This document shows positions 26,840 through 34,784 of a stretch of DNA of 64,000 nucleotides, in pieces. Position 1 is the first letter of the stretch; each line of letters begins with the position of its first letter. This stretch comes from JAJEFO01 sp965209045. GTDB taxonomy: Bacteria; Pseudomonadota; Alphaproteobacteria; Rhodobacterales; Rhodobacteraceae. The stretch spans positions 124,001 to 188,000 of the forward strand of contig CBDBPW010000001.1 of NCBI GenBank assembly GCA_965209045.1, in the 5' to 3' direction. The notes beneath the pieces were generated by a model. That model saw only the letters and a list, made by a program, of their open reading frames with translations. It was not told the DNA's origin and ran no database searches. Made by a program: the position numbers and the translations under genes.

Positions 26840-27623
26840 CGTCCCGTCTCCTTACGGCGGCAAGGAAGGCGCGCCAGGACTTGCGTGTCAATGAACAATG
26901 CCCTGGCTGAGCATCGGTCCCTCGCTGGAAGCGTCGGATCGAGGTCCGCGGCTGTCGTCCTCGGAGCCGCTCATCTTCCGACCTTGCTCGGCGACGCAAG
27001 GCAGCCAAGGCTCTGCCTCCTGCGGCCATGCTGGCCAATCCGGCTATCGACACGCCGCGGAATCTGGCGTGGAAACCCTTGAAGCGCGGCTTCCCAACCG
27101 GCGTCGCGAACCACGTCAAACGGCGGCACCAACCTGCCCGGTGCAGCAGCCCGGTCCGGACGGCTGTCTCGCGTTGGGCGCAAGTTGGCGGGCCGGGAGG
27201 CGGCGGTGGTCCGGTCACGCATCGGGACACCAGCGAAGCCCGAGGACCGCGGGCCTCTTGACCGGCGCCAAGGCGTTCGCCTTGCCGTCGACGCTCAGCG
27301 TCCGGTCGGTGACATGGTCTCTGCCATGGTCTCTGTTAGGGGGTCTCCGTCAGGGTTGACTCGGAACACGGGCGCGCCAGGAGGCTCTTCCGGCGCCACA
27401 CGCCTGGCAATGCCTGCAGGGACCGGACTGGAAGCGCCGGGACGAGCGGGTCGTCCGCTGGACCCGACACCCGCCCCGACTTCTCGTGCGTGCGGGGCGT
27501 CCACCGTCACGACCTCTCGTGTCCGGCAGCGTCGCCGATCCGGCGACGATGGCCCCGGCTGCCCGGGCGTCGTCCACAGAGGTGCTCCTTGACCTTGGGA
27601 GCCGGTTTGGTGTCAATGCGCCC
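26840..27623 (+). other. Long divergent intergenic region (sugar operon / gntR)
   Basis: About 780 bases between the isomerase operon start and the GntR gene. No supported gene is seen. A TTGACA-like element lies on the minus strand near 26890 (ATTGACACGC). The region should hold both divergent promoters; no convincing palindromic operator was found. Confidence 0.4.
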
Positions 27624-28394
27624 ATGGAATCGATCGACACGGAACTCGTGGCCCGAATTCGGCAGGACATCATCTTGGGGTCATACTCGGAAGGGGAACG
27701 GCTGTCGGAAGCGCAGCTTTGCGAAACCCACAATGTGTCACGGACTCCGATCAGGCTGGCGTTGCGTCTGCTGGAACGCGAAGGCGTCATACGCCGCGGC
27801 GAAGGCCGCGGATACATGGTTCAGAGCCCTACCGTGGAGGACATCCTCCAGGCGGTTGAAGTCCGCGGGCATCTGGAGAGCCTTGCGGCGCGCCTCATGG
27901 CGCAAGAGCCGAGTCGGTTCGATCAGCTGCCGACAATGCGGCGGGCGATGGAACAGATCGACGCGTCGGTCAGCGAGCTGTCCCGGCTTGGTCAACTCAA
28001 CGACTTTGTCACGCGGCAGGCACAGGCCGCGAACAAGGAATTCCATGCCGCGATCCTTACATCGTGCGGAAACGAGTATGTCAGCTACGCCTGCAAGCAG
28101 ATCAGCCACTTGCCCATGCTTGCCGTCGGGTCCATGGTCTTCGACCGATCCGTGGACAAGACGCCTGACCAGTTCGAGCGCGGCTTGTTCCGCCTGCGCC
28201 TCGGCAATGCACAACATCAGGTCATCTGCGACGCGATCGAGAGCGGCGATCCGGTCCGCGCGGAAGGCATGATGCGGGAACACTCTCACACGATGATCGA
28301 GTACATCCAGACGTTCGAAAAGCGTGGCAAGAGCCTGACCGTCGCGGACCTCGTTGCATTCTCGGCCGCCGATCCGCCGCCGCCAGCCGCCTGA
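27624..28394 (+). CDS. GntR-family regulator (FCD subfamily)
   Basis: Transcription factor with an N-terminal winged helix (ELVARIRQDIILGSYSEGERL, ETHNVSRTPIRLALRLLEREGVI) and a C-terminal FCD domain (NKEFHAAIL ... HQVICDAIESGD ... MREHSHTM, with ligand-site His residues). The start is uncertain: the ATG at 27624 gives a normal-length 256-residue protein, whereas upstream in-frame starts (27549, 27486) add a low-complexity stretch. It is divergent from the sugar isomerase operon and is the likely regulator of that operon and possibly of the alkylsulfatase-like gene. Confidence 0.85.
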   Translation: MESIDTELVARIRQDIILGSYSEGERLSEAQLCETHNVSRTPIRLALRLLEREGVIRRGEGRGYMVQSPTVEDILQAVEVRGHLESLAARLMAQEPSRFDQLPTMRRAMEQIDASVSELSRLGQLNDFVTRQAQAANKEFHAAILTSCGNEYVSYACKQISHLPMLAVGSMVFDRSVDKTPDQFERGLFRLRLGNAQHQVICDAIESGDPVRAEGMMREHSHTMIEYIQTFEKRGKSLTVADLVAFSAADPPPPAA

Positions 28395-29050
28395 TCGTTC
28401 GGTCACCGCTGACCTCCTGCCCGCCCTGCAGGACCGGCATTCCTTCCGCGAGGCGCTCGTGCCCGGGGCGGGAACGTCGCGGGCGTCGTTCACGGCTCCG
28501 GCCGCTCCCCCTTTTCGAGGCCGCCCTGCCTTCAGGACTTCCGGCGTCCACGCCAGGTCGCCCCATGCCCTCGCTGCCGACAATCGTGGGCGCCCCGCGC
28601 TCCAAGCCGGTACGAATGCCCTGCGGAGCCAGGTGGCGGCCGGTGTCTCGTGCTTCCATGCAAAGCCGCACCGGGTTGAATGCGGACGCAGGCAACGCCG
28701 CGTGCCGACCGGCGTTGGCGCTCGTGCGTGACACTTGATTTGTTCCGCAACGAGCGCAACATCGTCGCCCGCCGCCCGAAAACGGCCCAAGTTGCCGTGA
28801 AACGTGCATGGCATGAAGCCGAACACGCAAACGTCCATCAACGCGATGTTCCGACTTGGATTTCGTCTTTTCCCCGCGTCGCGCCGCTCATACCCGAATC
28901 TTCGAAACAAAGCAAGAACATATTTGATCCGCGTCCGAGAAATGTTGCGTATGTTGCTTGATCGTGAGGCAGGCTGCAGACCGGCGACCCGGAACAGGCT
29001 TTGGAGCGCGTGGCGCCTCCTGCGGCCAACGGGCCAATGCATCGGTGCTT

Positions 29051-29075
29051 GGGGTCTGGAGGGGGGTCTGGAGGG
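29051..29075 (+). repeat. Short G-rich tandem repeat
   Basis: GGGGTCTGGAGGG occurs twice (29051-29063 and 29063-29075) sharing one base, giving a 12-base period. It is too short to be a typed repeat family. Confidence 0.4.
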
Positions 29076-29187
29076 TCGGACGCGCCCCGCATCCAGGGAA
29101 ATCGAGCCGAAGCTGAACGCGCATGATGACGAGCATGTCCTCGCGGGCCATGCGCATGCCGTCCCTTGAGTCCGGCGCGCCGCGTTC

Positions 29188-29199
29188 TTGGGATCCCAA
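29188..29199. promoter_or_regulatory. Candidate operator: TTGGGATCCCAA palindrome
   Basis: A perfect 12-base palindrome 113 bases before the alkylsulfatase-like start codon. Its right half, GGATCCCAA, recurs at 29252-29260. TTGG-N4-CCAA is the general form of several FadR/UxuR-type GntR operators, so the adjacent GntR protein is a candidate binder. Confidence 0.4.
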
Positions 29200-29311
29200 A
29201 TCAATCCGCAAGAAGGGCGTGAACAGGCTTGGACCAATCTCCTTGCATTCAGGATCCCAAACTGGTACCCGAATTCAGATGTATGATGCGGTGACATGTG
29301 GAGGAGCGCCG

Positions 29312-30583
29312 ATGCACCCTGAACTGCAGGCCCACCCCGAATACTTCTCGAAAGACGTGGTCCGGATTGCGGACAACGTCTACCAGGCGTTCGGATTTGC
29401 GGCGTCGAACGTTTACATGATTGTCGGGGAAGACGGGGTTGTCATCATTGACACGACCGAAACGACAACCGCCGCCGAAAACGTTCTGGCAGAGTTTCGC
29501 AAGATCACCGACCTGCCGGTAAGGACGATCATCCTGACGCATTCTCACCGCGACCATGTCTCTGGCGCGAGCGTCTTCGCCGCCGGCGGAAACCCGGAAA
29601 TCCTGGCGAGCGACAGATCTTCCGAAGACTCGCTTCTCGAGGAAACCACGCACCCCCGCGCCGTCAAGGCCATGCAGTTGCGCACCAAGCGGCAGTTCGG
29701 CATCGGCCTGTCCTACCCGGACGAGATCATCGGGATCGGCGTCGGGCCGGGCGACCGGCCGCTCAAGGGCATGGGTGCCGGCATCATGCCCCCGACCCGC
29801 CGCGTTGGCGGCGAGGGCGAGAAGGTGACGACCTGCGGCATCGAGCTTGAGCTGGCGATGGCGCCCGGAGAGACCCCCGATCACATGGTCGTCTGGTATG
29901 CCGACCGAAAGGTGCTGTTCTGCGGCGACAACTTCTATCGCTCGTTTCCGAACCTCTACGCCATTCGCGGGACCGAGTATCGGGACTTTGACGCCTGGGC
30001 GGACACGCTGGACCAGTTGATGTCGTTTGAGCCCGAGGTGCTTGCGCCCGGCCACACCAAGGCGGTGACGGGTGCGGACACCGTCAGGGATGTCCTGTCT
30101 GACTATCGGGACGCGATTCGCCACATCATCACGGAAACCCGCGACGGCATGGATGCGGGCAAGACGATAGACGAGCTTGCGCATAGCGTGAAGCTGCCGC
30201 CGGAACTTGCCGAGAAGCCCTACCTGCGCGAGTACTACGGGCGGGTCGAGTTTGCTGTCCGCGCCTATTTCGTGGGGACGATGGGATGGTTTGACGGCAA
30301 TCCCACATCGCTCAGCCCGCTGTCTCCGCAGGATGAAGCGCGTCGCTTCATTGACCTTGCCGGCGGTCCCGAGGCCGTCATGGCGGCCGTTGAAAGGGCC
30401 CGGGCGGAAGAGGACTATCAATGGGCGCTGCAGCTGATCGACCGGTTGATCCATGCCGGCCAGGGCGGCGAAAGCGCCAAGGCGATCAAGGCGCTGCTTC
30501 TGAGGATGCACGCCAGGGCCCAGATCAACTGCCCGACGCGGCACTACTACATTCAGTCGGCGAAAGACCTGGAGCAGGGGTAG
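29312..30583 (+). CDS. Alkylsulfatase-like MBL hydrolase with dimerisation domain
   Basis: A 423-residue metallo-beta-lactamase-fold enzyme. The zinc motif is THSHRDH (76-82), with later ligands in APGETPDHMVVW, LFCGDNFY and LAPGHTKAV. The C-terminal third (GTMGWFDGNPTSLSPLSPQDEARRF, and NCPTRHYYIQSAKDL at the end) matches the alkylsulfatase dimerisation domain. Classical SdsA1/BDS1 enzymes are about 650 residues with a further SCP2-like domain, which is absent here, as is a signal peptide. The start at 29312 follows GGAGGAG; a longer frame to 29123 has no support. Substrate could be an alkyl sulfate or another ester. Confidence 0.82.
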   Translation: MHPELQAHPEYFSKDVVRIADNVYQAFGFAASNVYMIVGEDGVVIIDTTETTTAAENVLAEFRKITDLPVRTIILTHSHRDHVSGASVFAAGGNPEILASDRSSEDSLLEETTHPRAVKAMQLRTKRQFGIGLSYPDEIIGIGVGPGDRPLKGMGAGIMPPTRRVGGEGEKVTTCGIELELAMAPGETPDHMVVWYADRKVLFCGDNFYRSFPNLYAIRGTEYRDFDAWADTLDQLMSFEPEVLAPGHTKAVTGADTVRDVLSDYRDAIRHIITETRDGMDAGKTIDELAHSVKLPPELAEKPYLREYYGRVEFAVRAYFVGTMGWFDGNPTSLSPLSPQDEARRFIDLAGGPEAVMAAVERARAEEDYQWALQLIDRLIHAGQGGESAKAIKALLLRMHARAQINCPTRHYYIQSAKDLEQG

Positions 30584-30900
30584 GCCGATTTCGGGCCGGC
30601 GCACGCGCCGTTCCGTTCATCGGACGATGCAGGCGCCGTGCCGGTGCACTCGAACGCCGCCGAAGCGGAATCCGGGGGCGTTCGGACCCGCTCCCGTCCG
30701 GCGCGAGAGCGATTTCGAGGACCTCTTGGCCATCGGTCCGCCAAGCGACCTGGCAGGCGCCTGCAAGGCAGGCGTTGCAGCGGGAAACCGGATGGCCTCG
30801 CCCCGACGGATGCGCCGGTCAACGGCTGCAAGAGCATACGCGAGACGCCGCTCACCTGCATGCGAAGCGCCGCACGGCGAATCCGGACCGGGCACGGGGC
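30584..30900 (+). other. Convergent intergenic region
   Basis: A 317-base gap between the stops of the alkylsulfatase-like gene and the minus-strand DUF6505 gene. I see no gene. A short GC stem (GGCGC/GCGCC near 30599) could aid termination but is weak. Confidence 0.4.
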
Positions 30901-31380
30901 TCACTCGTCGAGCGAACCGTGAATGGCAAACTGGTCCAGGTCCGCGTCCTGGGCCTCGATGACGCGAAATGACTCGCGGACCCCAACCTCGGTCAGCTCG
31001 CGAGAGACCGTGAGAAGCGTGTTCGCCGCATGCTCGTCGCACATCGCCCCCATATGGCCCAGTTCCTCGGCGGCGACAGGACGCGCGGCGGCGAGGTCGG
31101 GCGCTCCGTAATAGGTCACGAAGTGCTCGGCCAGCATGTCCGTCAGGCGATCAAGTTCCGCGGACTCGATCCGTGTCACCGCAACGAAGGTCACGCGCCC
31201 GGTCGTCTCCAGCCCGAACCAGCCGTTCGAAAAGGCCTGACGGGCCTTGCCGGCCAGGTCGGCCTCGGTCCAGTTCGAGAATTCGAACCCGCCGGAAATG
31301 CACCATTCGCCGGTGCGGGCCGGCACCGGGTAGACCCGGGTGTCGCTTTCGTCGAAATGGATCGCGCGGGCGAGGTTCAT
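30901..31380 (-). CDS. DUF6505-like protein of the formate dehydrogenase region
   Basis: A 159-residue soluble protein without known domains. I recognise it as resembling the DUF6505 family that accompanies a biotin/lipoate-ligase-like gene in Rhodobacteraceae. Its features are an N-terminal ARAIHFDESDTRVYP segment, GEWCISGGFEFS and a Cys-containing GAMCDEHAANT stretch. The start overlaps the stop of the ligase-like gene by 4 bases. It is the last gene of a four-gene minus-strand operon. Function is unknown; context suggests an accessory role in cofactor or Fe-S enzyme maturation. Confidence 0.75.
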   Translation of the reverse strand: MNLARAIHFDESDTRVYPVPARTGEWCISGGFEFSNWTEADLAGKARQAFSNGWFGLETTGRVTFVAVTRIESAELDRLTDMLAEHFVTYYGAPDLAAARPVAAEELGHMGAMCDEHAANTLLTVSRELTEVGVRESFRVIEAQDADLDQFAIHGSLDE

Positions 31381-32081
31381 TGCGCCTCCAGAAGGTCCGT
31401 GAGCGGGAACAGGCGAGTGTCGCTTCCGTCGCGCAGGAGCATCCCGAAATCCTCGTCAACGCCAAGGAAGGTGCCGCTCGACCCGCCAAACCGGACTGCG
31501 TCGCCGATCCCGTGCGCGATGCCGCGCCATTCGGCGTGCAAGGGTCTCGGACCATCATCCTCCCAGCGCGCGATCCAGTTGAGCGTGTGCCGCGCCCAGC
31601 TTTCGACCAGGGTCACCGGGTCGACATCGACGCACCCTTCCTCGTAGAGCGCGGTTTCCTCGACGTTGTCGCCCGGCGACTGCGTTGCGCTGATCAGCGG
31701 CATCTCGAACCCGACAACCAGCCAGTCCGGCTGCGCATCCTCGTCGTCGGTGCTGGCCGCCACGCGGAACCGGCCGCAACGCGCCCCGTTGACCCGGACT
31801 TCGCCGGACCAGCCGAGGTGAACCGCGACCTCCGGCGGCGCCAGCGCGCCCAGGGAATTCTGCAGCCCCACGCCGCAGAGCGGCAGCATGGCCATGGCCT
31901 TTCCCAGCGGCACTTCCGGCGCGAACACCAGGGCCGAGCCAATCCGGTCCAGCGAGACGTTGTATACGACCAGCCCGGCGTCGCAGCCCAGGCTCGCCTT
32001 GGCGCAGGCCGTGACGAAGGGGTCGATCGCGCCGCTGACGGCCAGGCCGGACATCATTGGAGGCAGGACGGCTTCCGTCAT
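31377..32081 (-). CDS. Biotin/lipoate-protein-ligase-like protein, catalytic Lys replaced
   Basis: A 234-residue protein with the BPL/LplA fold (about 1-185) and a short C-terminal DUF4444-like domain (IGDAVRFGGSSGTFLGVDEDFGMLL region). In biotin and lipoate ligases an invariant lysine sits in a (D/N)G-x-K-(x)-(A/S)G motif; here the matching segment is VNGARCGRFRVAAS, with Arg where Lys is expected. A GRGR-type nucleotide motif is also not seen. True ligase activity is therefore doubtful. The ATG overlaps the mrp stop by 4 bases. Confidence 0.78.
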   Translation of the reverse strand: MTEAVLPPMMSGLAVSGAIDPFVTACAKASLGCDAGLVVYNVSLDRIGSALVFAPEVPLGKAMAMLPLCGVGLQNSLGALAPPEVAVHLGWSGEVRVNGARCGRFRVAASTDDEDAQPDWLVVGFEMPLISATQSPGDNVEETALYEEGCVDVDPVTLVESWARHTLNWIARWEDDGPRPLHAEWRGIAHGIGDAVRFGGSSGTFLGVDEDFGMLLRDGSDTRLFPLTDLLEAQ

Positions 32082-33142
32082 GCGGCGTTCGACCCGACAA
32101 GCTCTCTCGCCACCTGCTGAAAAGCCGCCGCCTGCGGTCCGTCGGGGCTGGTCACGACAACGGGCGCGCCCCCGTCACCGGCGACACGGATGTCGAGATG
32201 CAACGGGATCTCCGCCAGGAGCGGCACGCCGATTTTCGCCGCCTCGGCTGCCACGCCGCCATGGCCGAACGTGTGCTCCTCGTGCCCGCACTTCGAGCAG
32301 ATGTGAGTTGACATGTTCTCGATCAGGCCGTGGATCGGAACGCCCAGCTGGTTGAACATGTCCACCCCCTTGCGGGCGTCGATCAGCGCCACGTCCTGTG
32401 GCGTGGAGACGATGATCGCGCCATCGACCACGGCCTTCTGCGCAAGCGTCATCTGGACGTCGCCCGTGCCGGGCGGCAAGTCGACGATCAGCACGTCCAG
32501 GGCGCCCCATTGCACCTGCGTCAGCATCTGCTGCAACGCGCCCATCAGCATCGGGCCGCGCCAGACAACCGCCTGCCCTTCCGTCGTCATCAGCCCGATC
32601 GACATCATGGTGACGCCGTGGTTGCGCATTGGAAGAATGGTCTTTCCATCCGGGCTCGACGGACGACCCGAGACTCCGAGCATGCGTGGCTGTGACGGTC
32701 CGTACACGTCCGCGTCCAACAGGCCGACACGCCGTCCCGCCTGCGCAAGGGCGCAGGCGAGGTTTGCGGCAACCGTCGACTTTCCGACCCCGCCCTTTCC
32801 GGACGCGATCGCAAGTATGCGATCGATGCCGGGAATCTTCTCGGGTCCCTTGGGTTCGGGACGCGCGCCGGGCTTGAGGTCCGGCGGAGCCTTTTCGGTA
32901 TGCGCGGTCATGAGAATCGACACGTCCTCGGCACCTGGCAGCGCCCTTGTCCGTGCCTCCGCATCAGCCCGCACCGGCTCGTACGTCTGCGCCAGCTTCG
33001 GATCGATTTCCAGGACGAACCGCACGCGTCCGCCCTCGACATTCAAGGCACGCACCAGTCCCGCTGCAACGATGTCGTCGCCTGTTGCGGGGTCGCTGAC
33101 CGACTTCAGCGCACCGAGCACGCTATCCCGAGACAGCGCCAA
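32078..33142 (-). CDS. mrp: Mrp/NBP35-type Fe-S carrier ATPase
   Basis: A 354-residue P-loop ATPase that binds and transfers Fe-S clusters. The N-terminal MIP18-like domain (1-80) is followed by a linker and a deviant Walker A, SGKGGVGKS (114-122). Then come LLDADVYGPSQP, DLPPGTGDVQ and the cluster-binding CxxC in STHICSKCGHEEHTFG. The start is a TTG right after the DUF6494 stop; TTG-GCG-CTG encodes the expected Mrp N-terminus. Its place in this operon suggests Fe-S supply to the formate dehydrogenase system. Confidence 0.92.
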   Translation of the reverse strand: MALSRDSVLGALKSVSDPATGDDIVAAGLVRALNVEGGRVRFVLEIDPKLAQTYEPVRADAEARTRALPGAEDVSILMTAHTEKAPPDLKPGARPEPKGPEKIPGIDRILAIASGKGGVGKSTVAANLACALAQAGRRVGLLDADVYGPSQPRMLGVSGRPSSPDGKTILPMRNHGVTMMSIGLMTTEGQAVVWRGPMLMGALQQMLTQVQWGALDVLIVDLPPGTGDVQMTLAQKAVVDGAIIVSTPQDVALIDARKGVDMFNQLGVPIHGLIENMSTHICSKCGHEEHTFGHGGVAAEAAKIGVPLLAEIPLHLDIRVAGDGGAPVVVTSPDGPQAAAFQQVARELVGSNAA

Positions 33143-33145
33143 GGT

Positions 33146-33337
33146 TCAGTCGTTCTCCACGATGGTGCCCGAGACTTCGTGATCCAAGCCAAGTTCCTCG
33201 ATTGTGACGTTGGCCTTGACCACATAGCTCTTGCCGGCTTCGCCCCTGTCACGAAGCGCCGCCTCGATCGCCTGTTGCGAGGTCACGCCCACCTGCTTCA
33301 GGAACTTTCTCATGGACATGTTGTAGGTGTCGCTCAT
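33146..33337 (-). CDS. DUF6494 family small protein
   Basis: A 63-residue protein matching my recollection of DUF6494: a basic N-terminal helix (MSMRKFLKQVGVTSQQAIEA) followed by a short beta segment (YVVKANVTIEELGLDHEVSG). It heads the mrp operon and ends 3 bases before the mrp start. Function is unknown. The DVTS-type N-terminal helix resembles a protein-binding peptide, but this is only an impression. Confidence 0.72.
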   Translation of the reverse strand: MSDTYNMSMRKFLKQVGVTSQQAIEAALRDRGEAGKSYVVKANVTIEELGLDHEVSGTIVEND

Positions 33338-34031
33338 CTTCCTTCTTCCCTTCGTTGACTCGTCTGATCATGTCCAATTGTCTCTGGCCATGCCGAGCCA
33401 CGTGCAAGACTCTTGACTGCGTTCAGCGTCAACGGAGTCTTTGTTGATACCGGCTCGGTCCTGGAATTCAACCCCGCGCGAACTGTCCGATCTGACGGGC
33501 AAGTCCTGAGCGCCCTTGCAGGGAACGCGCCGGAAGCCGGCGAGCCGCGTTGCGCCTTCCCGAATTTCGGGGGCGCCTGCCGGGCCCGCCCCGTGCCGGC
33601 CAACGCGGTTTCGGGCCGCACGCCGTGCGCCGCGACGCCAGGACCAGGAGCCGCATCTGCCGGGACGCCGAACGCGCGATCACGCCGAACTGGCGAGGCG
33701 CCTGGACCGTCGCATGTCCGTGCTGCCTTCGAGAACGCGGTTCCCCGGCATGGGGGCATTCCGGACGGGCCGTGTTGCGGAGGGCGAAGAGATCCCGATG
33801 CAAGTCCGGAAGCGAGCCAGCCGCCCTTCGGGAACGGGGAACAAATCGCCTTGAAACCGGCATCGTCGATCCCGTATGTTCGGTGTCAGGGGCATGGGCC
33901 GCCTCAAGGCGCTATGTTGCATCGGCAGTTCCGCCAAGCCAGACAGGCCCCCGTTTCCCCGGGGGATCAGGCCGAATGACCCTCTCAGCGGGAAGGCTCC
34001 GCTCAACCCGGGAAGTCTTGCAAGGGGCTCC
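33338..34031 (+). other. Divergent intergenic region, about 690 bases
   Basis: Lies between the DUF6494-mrp operon and the TupA-like/cytochrome gene. Frames open through it lack ribosome sites and motifs. It should contain two divergent promoters; a less GC-rich stretch at 33345-33450 next to DUF6494 is the best place for one. Confidence 0.4.
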
Positions 34032-34784
34032 ATGCTGAAAAGGACCTTGACAGCCGCGTTTCTCCTCTTCGCCAGCGACACGGGCCTCGCATCCGCCGAC
34101 GACGACCGGCAGATTCGGCTGTCGGTCCCCGCGGTGCTGTCCGAGAGCGGATTGATGAAGTACATGTTGCCGAGGTTCACCTTGAAGACCCAGGTGCGTG
34201 TCGAGCTGGTCTCGCCCGGGGAGCCGGCGGATGTCGCGCTCGGCGATGCCGGCACGCCGGTCTTCGTCGGCATGGGCCAGACCTGGTCCATCGAAGTCCT
34301 CGCGCCAGGGAACAAGGGGGCATCCCGCTTTGCCTCCTGGATTGCGGACACGACCGGGCAAAGCGCGATCACTGGATTCAAGGTCGACGGCAATCAGCCA
34401 TTCGCCTTGCCGGTCGAGGAAGAGGAGATTGACGCAGGCCAGTTCTACGACGGCGACAGGCTGCGCGGACGGCAGGTATCGCGCACCCATTGCGGCCGCT
34501 GCCACGTCACGGCCCGAGGCGACGAGAGCCTCGGCATTGGTTCGACCCCGTCGTTTTTCGCCCTGCGCAGCTTTGAAGACTGGGACGTGAGGTTCTCGAT
34601 CTTCTACGTCCTGAAACCCCACGGCGCCTTCACGCAGGTCGAGGACGTAACGGAACCCTTTCCCGAGGAACGCCCCTCGCCGATTGCGCCGATCGAACTG
34701 ACCCTGGACGACATCGACGCGATCCTGGCTTATGTTGCAAGCATCGAACCCGCGGCCCTTGGCGCTCCCCTTGCAGGTCAGTGA
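34032..34784 (+). CDS. Short TupA-like domain fused to cytochrome c
   Basis: A 250-residue exported protein with signal peptide (1-22). Residues 28-65 (SESGLMKYMLPRFT, then GEPADVALG) look like the start of a TupA-type tungstate-binding protein. Residues 94-125 (GASRFASWIADTTGQSAITG, VDGNQPFALP) look like its C-terminal helix and end, so most of the two-lobed domain appears missing. A c-heme motif CGRCH follows at 154-158. No Met occurs after it, so the sixth ligand may be H197 (KPHGAF). The ATG at 34032 follows AAGGGG. It lies at the formate dehydrogenase locus and overlaps the convergent ferredoxin gene by 7 bases. The TupA relation is my inference. Confidence 0.8.
   Translation: MLKRTLTAAFLLFASDTGLASADDDRQIRLSVPAVLSESGLMKYMLPRFTLKTQVRVELVSPGEPADVALGDAGTPVFVGMGQTWSIEVLAPGNKGASRFASWIADTTGQSAITGFKVDGNQPFALPVEEEEIDAGQFYDGDRLRGRQVSRTHCGRCHVTARGDESLGIGSTPSFFALRSFEDWDVRFSIFYVLKPHGAFTQVEDVTEPFPEERPSPIAPIELTLDDIDAILAYVASIEPAALGAPLAGQ

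Larger units (their letters stand above)
28395..29311 (+). other. Long gene-free region upstream of the alkylsulfatase-like gene
   Basis: About 917 bases without a supportable gene. It contains a less GC-rich patch (28880-28970) with a short tandem ATGTTGC repeat, a G-rich tandem repeat (29051-29075) and a palindrome (29188-29199). A small RNA or a long leader is possible, but nothing identifies one. Confidence 0.4.
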
